This document shows positions 27,331 to 34,902 of a DNA stretch of 35,559 nucleotides, piece by piece. The position numbers and the translations under genes are program-made. The stretch comes from Flavobacteriaceae bacterium (GTDB lineage: Bacteria > Bacteroidota > Bacteroidia > Flavobacteriales > Flavobacteriaceae), in assembly GCA_002698745.1 (NCBI GenBank), contig PAAD01000050.1, positions 1-35,559 on the forward strand, given 5' to 3'. The notes beneath the pieces were generated by a model, which ran no database searches, had not been told where the DNA came from, and was given only the letters and a program-made list of their open reading frames with translations. Position 1 is the stretch's first letter. The number at the start of each line of letters is the position of its first letter.

Positions 27331-27441
27331 TGTGCTTTGTTTAATTGAGCTTCAATTTACAAAAAAATGAAAGCCAAATAATCTATATTTTAAATAATAT
27401 AAATACTTAATAACAGTTAACATCAACTGCTTATCTAGGGT

Positions 27442-27663
27442 TTACTCACAAGCCCCTTCTGTCCATGTCAGCACACCCGCAACAGTAGCAAAACAGTCAT
27501 TGCCATAGGTCTTGTCATCACAGCCACAAACAGGCACATATTCCTCAGTACAAACAATGTCGGGCGTTGGTTTAGTAAGACAGCCTGCATTAATATCATC
27601 ACCTGTACATTTAAACGACAACATCAAAAATGCAAAACAAAGAAAATAACCTGCTTTTTTCAT
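27442..27663 (-). CDS. Kazal-type protease-inhibitor domain protein, exported
   Basis: This 73-residue protein is one Kazal domain behind a signal peptide. The Kazal pattern is clear: Cys, seven residues (TEEYVPV), Cys, then CGCDDKTYGNDC and a last Cys in EGAC. The extra Cys in CGCD is frequent in bacterial Kazal domains. Kazal proteins bind serine proteases through the loop around the second Cys. The signal peptide ends SFKC; Lys before the Cys is poor for a lipobox, so lipidation is uncertain. The start MKKAGYF is preferred to an ATG three codons upstream. It lies 32 bases after the sterol desaturase gene. Confidence 0.85.
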   Translation of the reverse strand: MKKAGYFLCFAFLMLSFKCTGDDINAGCLTKPTPDIVCTEEYVPVCGCDDKTYGNDCFATVAGVLTWTEGACE

Positions 27664-27695
27664 AAAATTCAAGTTTTAAACAATGTAGCAAAGTA

Positions 27696-28526
27696 TTAGT
27701 GAACTTGTGTGGTTGGTTTTTGATAAGGTTGAAAAGGTTGCTCAAGCAAGCTCCCAACCCTACTGTTTTTGTCATCGTTTGGAAAAACATCAACACCATA
27801 AACGATACGTTCTGCATCCAAGTTTTTATACGTGCCCAATAAGCGATCCCAAATTGAAAATATATTGCCATAGTTACTATCCGTATACGGGAGCACATGG
27901 TGGTGATGCACCTTGTGCATATGCGGCGTTACCAACACATAACTGAGCCATTGGTCAAGCTTTGTGGGTAGATTTATGTTGGCGTGGTTAAACTGGCTTA
28001 AAACCACCGACAGCGATTGATAAAGCATCACCACACCAATGGGTGCACCCAAAATAAAAACAGCCAATAACGTGAAAAAAAAACGAACCAAGCTCTCTAG
28101 CGGATGATGGCGATTAGCGGTTGTGGTATCAACGTGATGATCAGAATGATGTACCAAATGCACCATCCAAAGTGGCTTTACCTTGTGTTCGACCAAGTGC
28201 GCTAAATAAGCACCGATAAAATCTAAAAGCAATACACACAAAACCACAGAGACCCAAAAAGGCAATGCAACAATCTGTAGTAGTCCAAATGAGTTCGCCT
28301 GTGTCCAATCAGCCGTTTGCAACAGCAAAAAAGCTAAAAAGAAGTTCACCAAAACAGAAGTTGCCGTAAAAAAGAAGTTAGGCCAAGCATGACGCCATTT
28401 TTTGTAGCGTAAACTACGCATAGGCATTAGTCCTTCCAACAACCAAAAGAAAGTAATGCCACCTACCAATATAATACTACGGTGAAGTGAGGGAATGGTT
28501 TCAAAATATTGGACTAGGCTTTCCAT
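27696..28526 (-). CDS. Sterol desaturase / fatty acid hydroxylase superfamily membrane protein
   Basis: This 276-residue di-iron membrane oxygenase has about four to five hydrophobic helices and the eight-histidine set: HLVEH at 110-114, HLVHHSDHH at 123-131, NRHH at 139-141 and HMHKVHHHH at 202-210, followed by SNYGNIFSIWDRLLGTY, a typical C-terminal motif. Members hydroxylate or desaturate sterols, fatty acids, carotenoids or ether lipids; the substrate is unknown. The histidine ligands look complete. A -7 box ends four bases before the ATG. The gene may be the first of a small cluster with the Kazal and NTF2-like genes. Confidence 0.92.
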   Translation of the reverse strand: MESLVQYFETIPSLHRSIILVGGITFFWLLEGLMPMRSLRYKKWRHAWPNFFFTATSVLVNFFLAFLLLQTADWTQANSFGLLQIVALPFWVSVVLCVLLLDFIGAYLAHLVEHKVKPLWMVHLVHHSDHHVDTTTANRHHPLESLVRFFFTLLAVFILGAPIGVVMLYQSLSVVLSQFNHANINLPTKLDQWLSYVLVTPHMHKVHHHHVLPYTDSNYGNIFSIWDRLLGTYKNLDAERIVYGVDVFPNDDKNSRVGSLLEQPFQPYQKPTTQVH

Positions 28527-28530
28527 CTTT

Positions 28531-28538
28531 CAAATATA
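28531..28538 (-). promoter_or_regulatory. -7 box for the sterol desaturase gene
   Basis: The minus strand reads TATATTTG, an exact TAnnTTTG, only four bases before the ATG at 28526. A TTG lies 23 bases upstream of it. If used, the transcript would be essentially leaderless. Confidence 0.4.
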
Positions 28539-28549
28539 TTGATTTTAAG

Positions 28550-28690
28550 CTACTTACCTTTCAACATACGTCGCAAATTTTCTAGCACGGTATCAATTTT
28601 ATCTTACGCACTTACCCTTAAACTGCTTTTTTCAATGCGTGTTTGAAGTACAACTATAAGTTCAGCTATATTCTGTTTTGGATGAATCAT
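28550..28690 (-). pseudogene. small reading frame interrupted by one in-frame TAA
   Basis: From the ATG at 28690 the frame gives 28 residues beginning MIHPKQNIAELIVVL, stops at a TAA (28604-28606), and continues in the same frame for 17 protein-like residues (DKIDTVLENLRRMLKGK) to a TAG at 28550-28552. Both parts look like amphipathic helices with regular charge spacing. This would fit a 46-residue gene broken by a single nonsense change. I do not recognise the family, and chance is possible. Confidence 0.3.
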
Positions 28691-28729
28691 TGCAAAATAA
28701 TTAATAACAAAAACAATTAAGCATATAAG

Positions 28730-28757
28730 TTGATATTAAAGCAAGTTTGTACTTTTA
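28730..28757 (+). promoter_or_regulatory. promoter of the acyl-CoA carboxylase gene
   Basis: TTG at 28730-28732, a 17-base gap, then TACTTTTA at 28750-28757 (one mismatch to TAnnTTTG), 16 bases before the ATG at 28774. Spacing fits the Bacteroidota housekeeping sigma factor. Confidence 0.45.
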
Positions 28758-28773
28758 CAGTGATTTATAATTT

Positions 28774-30375
28774 ATGAGACCATTTAAATCTAACATAAAA
28801 ACAAATAAAGCGAGTTATAAGGAAAACTACGCTGAAATGGAAAAACTGGTGTTGGAATTGCAACAACAGCTCAAAAACAGCCAAATACAAGGCACAGAAG
28901 CTTCAATTGGGCGTGCGCGTAAGCGTGGTAAATTTTTAGCACGTGAACGAATTGCATTATTGTTGGATAAAGACAGTCCATTCTTAGAGTTGATGCCATT
29001 GGCAGGACTCATGCACGAAGGAGGCTTTGGTCCAGGTGGTACTACAGTGGCTGGAATTGGCTATGTAAACACTCGACTTTGTTTGATTAATGCAAACCTA
29101 GGCACACGTAAAGGCGGTGCAGTGGACTATGCGACAAGTTTAAAGGTATTACGCTTGGGTGATATCGCATTAGAAAACAAACTACCTACCATCAATTTGG
29201 TTGAAAGTGGTGGTGCAAATCTACCCGACCAAGACCGTATTTTTAACAATTACGGTGCTTCTTTTAGAGAAATGTCAAGACGTTCCAAGCTTGGAATTCC
29301 AACAATTTCTGTTGTATTTGGAAATGCCACAGCTGGGGGAGCCTATGTTCCTGGTATGTCGGACTACACCATTATGCAAAGAGATGCTGCAAAAGTATTT
29401 TTAGCAGGGCCTCCACTAGTGAAAATGGCAACTAAAGAAATTGCAAACGACGAAGAACTTGGCGGAGCTAATATGCACAGCCGTATCTCTGGTGTAGCAG
29501 ATTTTTTGGCTGAGGATGAGCAAGATGCCATTAGCATTGCTAGGGACGTGGTAAAAACCTTGAAACCCGCAAAACCATACGCAGTACCACATGCACCAGT
29601 TGTACCACCAAGATACAACGCTGAAGAACTTTTGGGTATCATACCAGCCAACCTCAAGAGAGCAATAGATATCAGAGAGGTATTAGTTCGTATTGTCGAT
29701 AACTCTGAATTTACTGAATTTAAAACCAACTACGGAATTACAATGGTATGTTGCTGGGCTAATATCAATGGATATCCCGTTGGTATCATTGCCAACAACG
29801 GAGTTATCTTTGCCGAGTCGGCTCAGAAAGCCACACAGTTTATTCAACTAGCAAACAAATCGAATACACCGCTATTGTTCATCCACAATACCACTGGTTT
29901 TATGGTAGGTAAGCAATACGAACAAAAAGGAATGATAAATAGTGGTGCGCAATTGATACACGCCGTTTCAGGTAGCACAGTACCACACATAAGCTTGTTG
30001 ATTGGCAACTCGTATGGTGCTGGAAATTATGCAATGTGTGGGCGTTCTTTTCAACCTCGCTTTTTGTTCTCTTACCCAAATGTTCAATCCGGTGTAATGG
30101 GCGCTGAACAATTGTCGGGTGTCATGGAAATTGTCAAACGTCAATCTGCAGCATCGCTCAACAAAAAAGTAGATGAAAAAATGCTTAAAAAAGCCAAAGA
30201 TGCTATGTATCAAGAAGCCAAGCAAAAGGCGAGTGTCTGGCATGCTACTTCAGAGCTTTGGGATGATGGGGTGATAAATCCTCGAGATACACGCAAATAC
30301 CTGAGCCTGTGTTTAGCTACTGTCTATAACGATAACATTGAAGGTAGTGATGCTTTTGGCGTATTTCGAATTTAG
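28774..30375 (+). CDS. Acyl-CoA carboxylase beta (carboxyltransferase) subunit, methylcrotonyl-CoA-like
   Basis: This 533-residue carboxyltransferase moves CO2 from carboxybiotin to an acyl-CoA. It contains two crotonase-fold halves: the N-terminal half with RARKRGKFLARERI, ESGGANLPDQDRIF and GNATAGGAYVPGMSD, and the C-terminal half with FIHNTTGFMVGKQYE, NSYGAGNYAMCGR and SGVMGAEQLSGVM. The SGGANLP and GGANMHSRISG motifs resemble methylcrotonyl-CoA carboxylase more than propionyl-CoA carboxylase, so leucine or isoprenoid breakdown is the best guess. No biotin-carboxylase subunit gene is adjacent, so the partner is encoded elsewhere. It converges with bshA with one base between the stops. Confidence 0.9.
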   Translation: MRPFKSNIKTNKASYKENYAEMEKLVLELQQQLKNSQIQGTEASIGRARKRGKFLARERIALLLDKDSPFLELMPLAGLMHEGGFGPGGTTVAGIGYVNTRLCLINANLGTRKGGAVDYATSLKVLRLGDIALENKLPTINLVESGGANLPDQDRIFNNYGASFREMSRRSKLGIPTISVVFGNATAGGAYVPGMSDYTIMQRDAAKVFLAGPPLVKMATKEIANDEELGGANMHSRISGVADFLAEDEQDAISIARDVVKTLKPAKPYAVPHAPVVPPRYNAEELLGIIPANLKRAIDIREVLVRIVDNSEFTEFKTNYGITMVCCWANINGYPVGIIANNGVIFAESAQKATQFIQLANKSNTPLLFIHNTTGFMVGKQYEQKGMINSGAQLIHAVSGSTVPHISLLIGNSYGAGNYAMCGRSFQPRFLFSYPNVQSGVMGAEQLSGVMEIVKRQSAASLNKKVDEKMLKKAKDAMYQEAKQKASVWHATSELWDDGVINPRDTRKYLSLCLATVYNDNIEGSDAFGVFRI

Positions 30376-30376
30376 T

Positions 30377-31498
30377 TTAAGCTAAAGCTTTTTGATACAT
30401 TTTCTCGTATGCGGGTACAATTTGAAGCACATCAAAACGACATGCAGACTCGTATGCTTGATGCTTAAACAAAGTGAGCTTTTCTTTATCAGACAATAAT
30501 GCGATAGCATGTTTGGCCATAGTATCAACATCACCAACAGAAGTGAGATAACCTGTTTTCCCATGCATGTTTAGCTCTGGTAATCCGCCCGTATTGGTTG
30601 AAATTACTGGAGTGGCTGCAGCCATTGCTTCCAAGGCAGCAAGTCCAAAGCTTTCGGTTTGTGAGGGCAACAACAACAAGTCAGAATAGCATAAAATTTT
30701 ACTAACTTCATCTGTTTTACCATAAAAGACAACATCATCCCAAATGTTTAATTCTCGACAGCGGTTTTCAGCAGTTAAGCGGTCTGGCCCATCACCTACC
30801 ATCATAAGTTTTGCAGACATTTTCTGTCGAACTTTCGCAAAGGTTTCAATGACGTCCAGCACACGTTTTACAGGTCTAAAGTTGCTTACATGTGTAAGTA
30901 TTACCTCATTTGCAGCAGCAACTGTTGAACGCTCACAATTTACCCTAATGTTGTCATAACGCGATATGTTGATAAAGTTAGGCACCACATAAATTTCTTT
31001 ATGTACTTCAAACAAGCTAAAAGTGTCGCCGCGCAAATCTTTTGAAACAGCAGTTACAACGTCTGAATTATTAATACTAAAAGTAACGGCAGGTTTATAG
31101 AAGGGATGGCTTCCAACTAAGGTAATATCCGACCCGTGAAGTGTGGTTACCAATGGAATGTCTATGCCGTTTTCTTTGAGCATTTGTTTGGCCATATAGG
31201 CCGCATAGGCATGTGGAATTGCATAATGCACGTGTAGCAATTCTATTTGATGCAGCTTTACCATCTCTACCAACATACTAGAAAGTGCCAGCTCATATGG
31301 CTGGAAATGAAAAAGAGGGTAGCGTGGCACATGTACCTCGTGAAAGTGGATGTTACCCACCAAAGACTGCAAGCGCACCGGCTGTTTATAACTTACAAAA
31401 TGTACCTCATGACCCCGTTCTGCTAAGGAAATTCCTAGTTCGGTAGCCACTACTCCGCTCCCGCCATAGGTCGGGTAACAAACGATTGCAATTTTCAT
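30377..31498 (-). CDS. bshA: BshA, N-acetyl-alpha-D-glucosaminyl L-malate synthase
   Basis: BshA makes GlcNAc-malate from UDP-GlcNAc and L-malate, the first step of bacillithiol synthesis. The 373-residue GT4 enzyme begins KIAIVCYPTYGGSGVVATELG, a BshA hallmark, followed by HVHYAIPHAYAAY, TTLHGSDITLVGSHP, VPNFI and the UDP-binding SQTESFGLAALEAMA loop with the conserved Glu pair. Bacillithiol is the low-molecular-weight thiol of many Firmicutes and Bacteroidota. bshB and bshC are not in the window. The gene has the best promoter seen here. It is separated from the GH3 gene upstream by 80 bases. Confidence 0.95.
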   Translation of the reverse strand: MKIAIVCYPTYGGSGVVATELGISLAERGHEVHFVSYKQPVRLQSLVGNIHFHEVHVPRYPLFHFQPYELALSSMLVEMVKLHQIELLHVHYAIPHAYAAYMAKQMLKENGIDIPLVTTLHGSDITLVGSHPFYKPAVTFSINNSDVVTAVSKDLRGDTFSLFEVHKEIYVVPNFINISRYDNIRVNCERSTVAAANEVILTHVSNFRPVKRVLDVIETFAKVRQKMSAKLMMVGDGPDRLTAENRCRELNIWDDVVFYGKTDEVSKILCYSDLLLLPSQTESFGLAALEAMAAATPVISTNTGGLPELNMHGKTGYLTSVGDVDTMAKHAIALLSDKEKLTLFKHQAYESACRFDVLQIVPAYEKMYQKALA

Positions 31499-31543
31499 AT
31501 TGAAAATATTTTACAGAATATATTTTTTTTAATTCGCATCAAA

Positions 31544-31574
31544 CAAAAGTATTAGTAATACCTATAAGCACAAA
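31544..31574 (-). promoter_or_regulatory. bshA promoter, full Bacteroidota consensus
   Basis: On the minus strand TTTG (31574-31571), a 19-base gap, then TACTTTTG (31551-31544): an exact match to TTTG-N19-TAnnTTTG. The bshA ATG is 45 bases downstream. Both boxes and the spacing agree, so this is the strongest promoter call in the window and indicates that bshA is transcribed separately from the GH3 operon. Confidence 0.7.
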
Positions 31575-31578
31575 ACAA

Positions 31579-33180
31579 TCAATCAAAACCAACCGTAGTA
31601 ACGGGTAATTTACCCAACGCCTTTATTTTTCCAAATAACATTTGTGCCGCAGCATTGATAAAAGCCGGTTCTTGTTGGTGTGCCAGCAACAGGCTTGAAC
31701 ATTCACCTAAATTTGAAATCTGATGCAAAACATAGGGTTTTGCAAAAACAACAACGTGTACATTTTTATATTTTAATAATTTTTTCAATTGTTGAAGTGA
31801 TGTTGTTGATAGATACTGTTTTTTCCAAGGAGTTGTGGTATCTGCATAGATACCTACAACCAAAGTTTCATTTGGACTGATGTGAGTTGTTGCTTCAAAA
31901 GCAGAAAGCTCGCGGACTCTGGTGAATTTTCCAAGAGCTTTTAAAAAAGTGTTGTCGTTTTGTATTCCCAGAGCAACAAAATACAAATTAGATTTTGCTT
32001 TTATGGGGAAATTCTCGTTGTGGTTTACCAATACAAGACTTTGCTCAGCTATTTCCTGAAGTAAGTAGCGATCAACAGAATTAAAAGGTAAAACTTGATA
32101 AAAATCTCTTTTGGATTGGTCCAAGGTAAGTTGGTATTTAGCTGATAGTATTTTTTTTACCGATAGTGCCAATCGTGCTGGCGTAATCTTACCGGAAATG
32201 TAATGGGATTTTATATTGGAAATGGATTTTGTTAAGTCTTCTGGTATTAACAATACATCTGCACCTGCCATAAACGCCTTAAGTGCCGGGTTATTAGTAC
32301 TACCGGTAATCCCATTCATATTGAGTGCATCAGTAAAAATAAGTCCGTTGAAACCCATTTTCTTCTGTAATAAATCATTTAACACAGTTGATGAGGTTGA
32401 AACGGGAATAGTGTAATTCCCTGTTAGTGAGGGCACAGCTAAATGACCCACCATAATCCCCTTGAGCTTGTTATCAATCAAATAACGAAATGGTAATAGA
32501 TCTATGCTGTCAAGTACCTCTTTGCTACTACTGATGATAGGAAGAGCTAGGTGCGAGTCTTGTTTTGCTGCACCGTGACCGGGAAAATGTTTAGCCACCG
32601 CCCAAAGGCCTGCTGCTTGTAAGCCTTCCATAAAGGCTATGCCTTGTTTAGCGACATTTCTTGGGTCATCTCCAAAAGAACGAACGCCAATTATGGGATT
32701 ATTTGATTGGCTATTAACATCCAAAACCGGTGCAAAAGTGACATGTACACCAATACTGCGTTTTCGCAACCCTATTCTTTTACCTAAGGCATAAACCAAT
32801 TGACCGTCTGATAATGCGCCTAGGGTCATGGCGTATGGATAAGCGGATATATCTGTCAAGCGCATGGCCATACCCCACTCTGCATCTGCAGCAATAAGCA
32901 AAGGAACTGAGGATTGATTTTGATAGTCACGGGTATCAATGAGCTGTTGTTTAATCGTTCCTTTTGAAAATAAACCCCCGCCAATATGCTGTTTTTGTAT
33001 TTGATGGCTTGTTGCTATCTTTTTGGAGTTGTTCCCATCTGGATAAGCCATGACCATAAAAAGTTGTCCAATTTTTTGATCTAGGGTCATTTGAGTATAA
33101 AGGCTATCTACCCATGATTGTTGAGATTGAGAGTGAACTAGTGATACCGCAAATAAAATCGTAAACAAAAAACGAAACAT
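31579..33180 (-). CDS. Glycoside hydrolase family 3, NagZ-like beta-N-acetylhexosaminidase, exported
   Basis: The 533-residue protein has a signal peptide (about 1-17, ending LVHSQ) and a GH3 TIM barrel. KHFPGHG at 197-203 and DSH at 208-210 provide the Asp-His acid/base dyad of NagZ enzymes, and TDALNM has the nucleophile Asp284. A second alpha/beta domain follows (about 370-533). It probably removes terminal GlcNAc from muropeptides or related glycans, in the periplasm. Many Bacteroidota NagZ-like proteins carry an added C-terminal beta-lactamase-type domain (about 1000 residues); it is absent here. It starts 14 bases after the upstream gene and ends the five-gene operon. Confidence 0.88.
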   Translation of the reverse strand: MFRFLFTILFAVSLVHSQSQQSWVDSLYTQMTLDQKIGQLFMVMAYPDGNNSKKIATSHQIQKQHIGGGLFSKGTIKQQLIDTRDYQNQSSVPLLIAADAEWGMAMRLTDISAYPYAMTLGALSDGQLVYALGKRIGLRKRSIGVHVTFAPVLDVNSQSNNPIIGVRSFGDDPRNVAKQGIAFMEGLQAAGLWAVAKHFPGHGAAKQDSHLALPIISSSKEVLDSIDLLPFRYLIDNKLKGIMVGHLAVPSLTGNYTIPVSTSSTVLNDLLQKKMGFNGLIFTDALNMNGITGSTNNPALKAFMAGADVLLIPEDLTKSISNIKSHYISGKITPARLALSVKKILSAKYQLTLDQSKRDFYQVLPFNSVDRYLLQEIAEQSLVLVNHNENFPIKAKSNLYFVALGIQNDNTFLKALGKFTRVRELSAFEATTHISPNETLVVGIYADTTTPWKKQYLSTTSLQQLKKLLKYKNVHVVVFAKPYVLHQISNLGECSSLLLAHQQEPAFINAAAQMLFGKIKALGKLPVTTVGFD

Positions 33181-33194
33181 ACCTTAAATGTAGG

Positions 33195-33677
33195 TCAAAA
33201 ATAACGTGAATGCCAACTTTGGTGGGCAGGGACTTCCCATTGTGTCAAAAACTCTTCCTTATTTACTACCAAATTATTGAATACTATGGTGTTTTTTGTT
33301 ACTGATTTACTTTTGATCATTTGCTTAAAATCCACCAATGGCTTGTAAGTAATGTACCCCCCTTGCTTAAAGCTAACATTCATTTTGTCTAAAAGGGTAA
33401 CCGAATAGATTGCCTCAATTTCTTGAATGATTTTTACAGAAGCATCTATAGAACATCCCGTAGCTCCTTGTTGGCTTTCATCTAAAGCTATAACAATAAA
33501 ACGTTTGTAAGGTATACTAACCCCAGCGTTAAGTGATGCGCCATGTGCCGTCCATTCGGTTAGAAAGGTATTTAATTTTGCAGTAATTTTTTCACATTCT
33601 TTAAGAGTAAAAGCGCGACTTGATGGATAAATCCATACACGTGCTTCATCAGATAATGTATCAAATGGTACTTGCAT
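33195..33677 (-). CDS. conserved 160-aa protein of Bacteroidota, function unknown
   Basis: This 160-residue protein starts VPFDTLSDEARVWIYPSSRAFT and contains LTEWTAHG, ATGCSIDASVK, LLDKMNVSFKQGGYI and a C-terminal WEVPAHQSWHSRYF. I recall close flavobacterial relatives that are often labelled ABC transporter ATPase, but there is no Walker A, signature or Walker B motif, and the protein is too short for an ABC module, so that name should not be used. The Cys and Ser in ATGCSID are candidates for a functional site. It sits one base after the CCG-domain gene, suggesting a link to that Fe-S protein or simple co-transcription. Confidence 0.75.
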   Translation of the reverse strand: MQVPFDTLSDEARVWIYPSSRAFTLKECEKITAKLNTFLTEWTAHGASLNAGVSIPYKRFIVIALDESQQGATGCSIDASVKIIQEIEAIYSVTLLDKMNVSFKQGGYITYKPLVDFKQMIKSKSVTKNTIVFNNLVVNKEEFLTQWEVPAHQSWHSRYF

Positions 33678-33678
33678 A

Positions 33679-34470
33679 TTATAAGTCCTCTGCTTGTTGG
33701 ATAAGTTCAGCGATATCCATTACTGCAATGGATCTTTCTTTTTCTTTGTTCTTAACTCCGTCGGTCATCATTGTATTACAAAAAGGGCAACCTGCAGCAA
33801 TAATATCGGGTTTAGTTTCCAAGGCCTGTTCTGTACGTTCAATATTAATCTCTTTTTTACCAGTTTCTGCGTCTTTAAACATCTGCGCGCCACCAGCACC
33901 ACAGCAAAGCCCTTTGGCTTTACAACTTTTCATTTCAATCAACTCGCCCTCCAACTTGGTCAAAACTTCTCTGGGCGCTTCATATTCATTATTTGCACGT
34001 CCCAAATAACAGGGATCGTGAAATGTAATCCGCTTACCTTTGAATTGCCCACCCTTAACCTTAAGTTTTCCGTCATCAAGTAATTTTTTTAGGAATTGAG
34101 TGTGGTGCATCACTTTATAGTGCCCACCCAATCCCGGATACTCGTTCTTCAATGTGTTAAAGCAGTGCGGACAGGCCGTAACTATTTTTTTTACTTCATA
34201 ACCATTGAGGACCTCAATATTAGTCATGGCTTGCATTTGAAACAAAAACTCATTGCCAGCACGCTTAGCAGGATCTCCCGTACAGCTTTCTTCTGGTCCA
34301 AGTACGGCAAAAGAAATTTCGGCTTTTATTAATAATTTTACTAAAGCCTTGGTTATTTTCTTTGCACGGTCATCGAAACTTCCGGCACAACCCACCCAAA
34401 AAAGCACCTCAGGCTGTTTGCCTAGTGCTACTAATTCGGCCATTGTTGGTATGTTAGTCGTGTTGTCCAT
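33679..34470 (-). CDS. (Fe-S)-binding CCG-domain protein, HdrB/GlcF-like
   Basis: This 263-residue protein has two cysteine-rich CCG modules, as in heterodisulfide reductase HdrB and glycolate oxidase GlcF. Cysteines are at 28 (VGCAG), 63, 100 and 103 (CPHC) in the first module, and at 154, 183, 189-190 (CCGAGG), 228 and 231 (CPFC) in the second. These probably hold a non-cubane or [4Fe-4S] cluster for electron transfer. The preferred ATG at 34470 lies inside the end of the HAD gene (17-base overlap); another ATG at 34485 is possible. It most likely works with the ferredoxin-like protein encoded two genes upstream. Confidence 0.9.
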   Translation of the reverse strand: MDNTTNIPTMAELVALGKQPEVLFWVGCAGSFDDRAKKITKALVKLLIKAEISFAVLGPEESCTGDPAKRAGNEFLFQMQAMTNIEVLNGYEVKKIVTACPHCFNTLKNEYPGLGGHYKVMHHTQFLKKLLDDGKLKVKGGQFKGKRITFHDPCYLGRANNEYEAPREVLTKLEGELIEMKSCKAKGLCCGAGGAQMFKDAETGKKEINIERTEQALETKPDIIAAGCPFCNTMMTDGVKNKEKERSIAVMDIAELIQQAEDL

Positions 34471-34900
34471 CGTCAAAGACCTCAATAGTCACTTCTTTTT
34501 CAACTAGATCGGTGAATTTACCGTTATAACGTGTTGCCTTAACCAGGTGGTTGTCTACCCAGTGATAGTTTCCGCCACGTGGTTTGCCCATAAGCAGGGA
34601 ATGATATTTAAATCCGTATTTGTTTAACCAGTCTTCGGTTACTTTGCGGTGGTCTTCGGTTCTTGAAGTGAAAAAACAAATCATATGACCTTCGTTATAC
34701 CACTTATTCAAGGTTTCCAATGCATCAGTATACAATTTAGCTGTAGCCATACGCTCTGGCTCCTCATTGGGAATATCATCACAAATGGTACCATCAATAT
34801 CGATTAGATAGTTTTTTACCCCTTCTGGAAGAACCGGGCTAATATGTTCACCGTCTTCCAGTTTTTCTTGTAATAATTTATCTACTTTTTCTTGGTTCAT
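34454..34900 (-). CDS. HAD-superfamily hydrolase-like protein
   Basis: The 148-residue protein has the HAD catalytic loop LIDIDGTIC with Asp34 and Asp36, and motif II FFTSRTEDHR with Thr78/Ser79, followed by KYGFKYHSLLMGKPRGG, where Lys of GKP is motif III. Relatives have been annotated phosphoheptose isomerase, but the motifs point to a phosphatase-type HAD. Substrate is unknown. It is placed between the two Fe-S oxidoreductase genes (two-base gap upstream, 17-base overlap downstream), an unusual insertion that suggests linked expression. Confidence 0.85.
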   Translation of the reverse strand: MNQEKVDKLLQEKLEDGEHISPVLPEGVKNYLIDIDGTICDDIPNEEPERMATAKLYTDALETLNKWYNEGHMICFFTSRTEDHRKVTEDWLNKYGFKYHSLLMGKPRGGNYHWVDNHLVKATRYNGKFTDLVEKEVTIEVFDDGQHD

Positions 34901-34902
34901 GT

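Noticed and set aside
28604-28606. programmed read-through or recoding at the TAA
   Set aside because: There is no stimulatory context or known recoding signal; a simple nonsense change or chance is more likely.
33695-34332. overlapping plus-strand frames opposite the CCG-domain gene
   Set aside because: The minus strand encodes a clearly recognisable CCG-domain protein across the same bases; the plus-strand frames have no family features.
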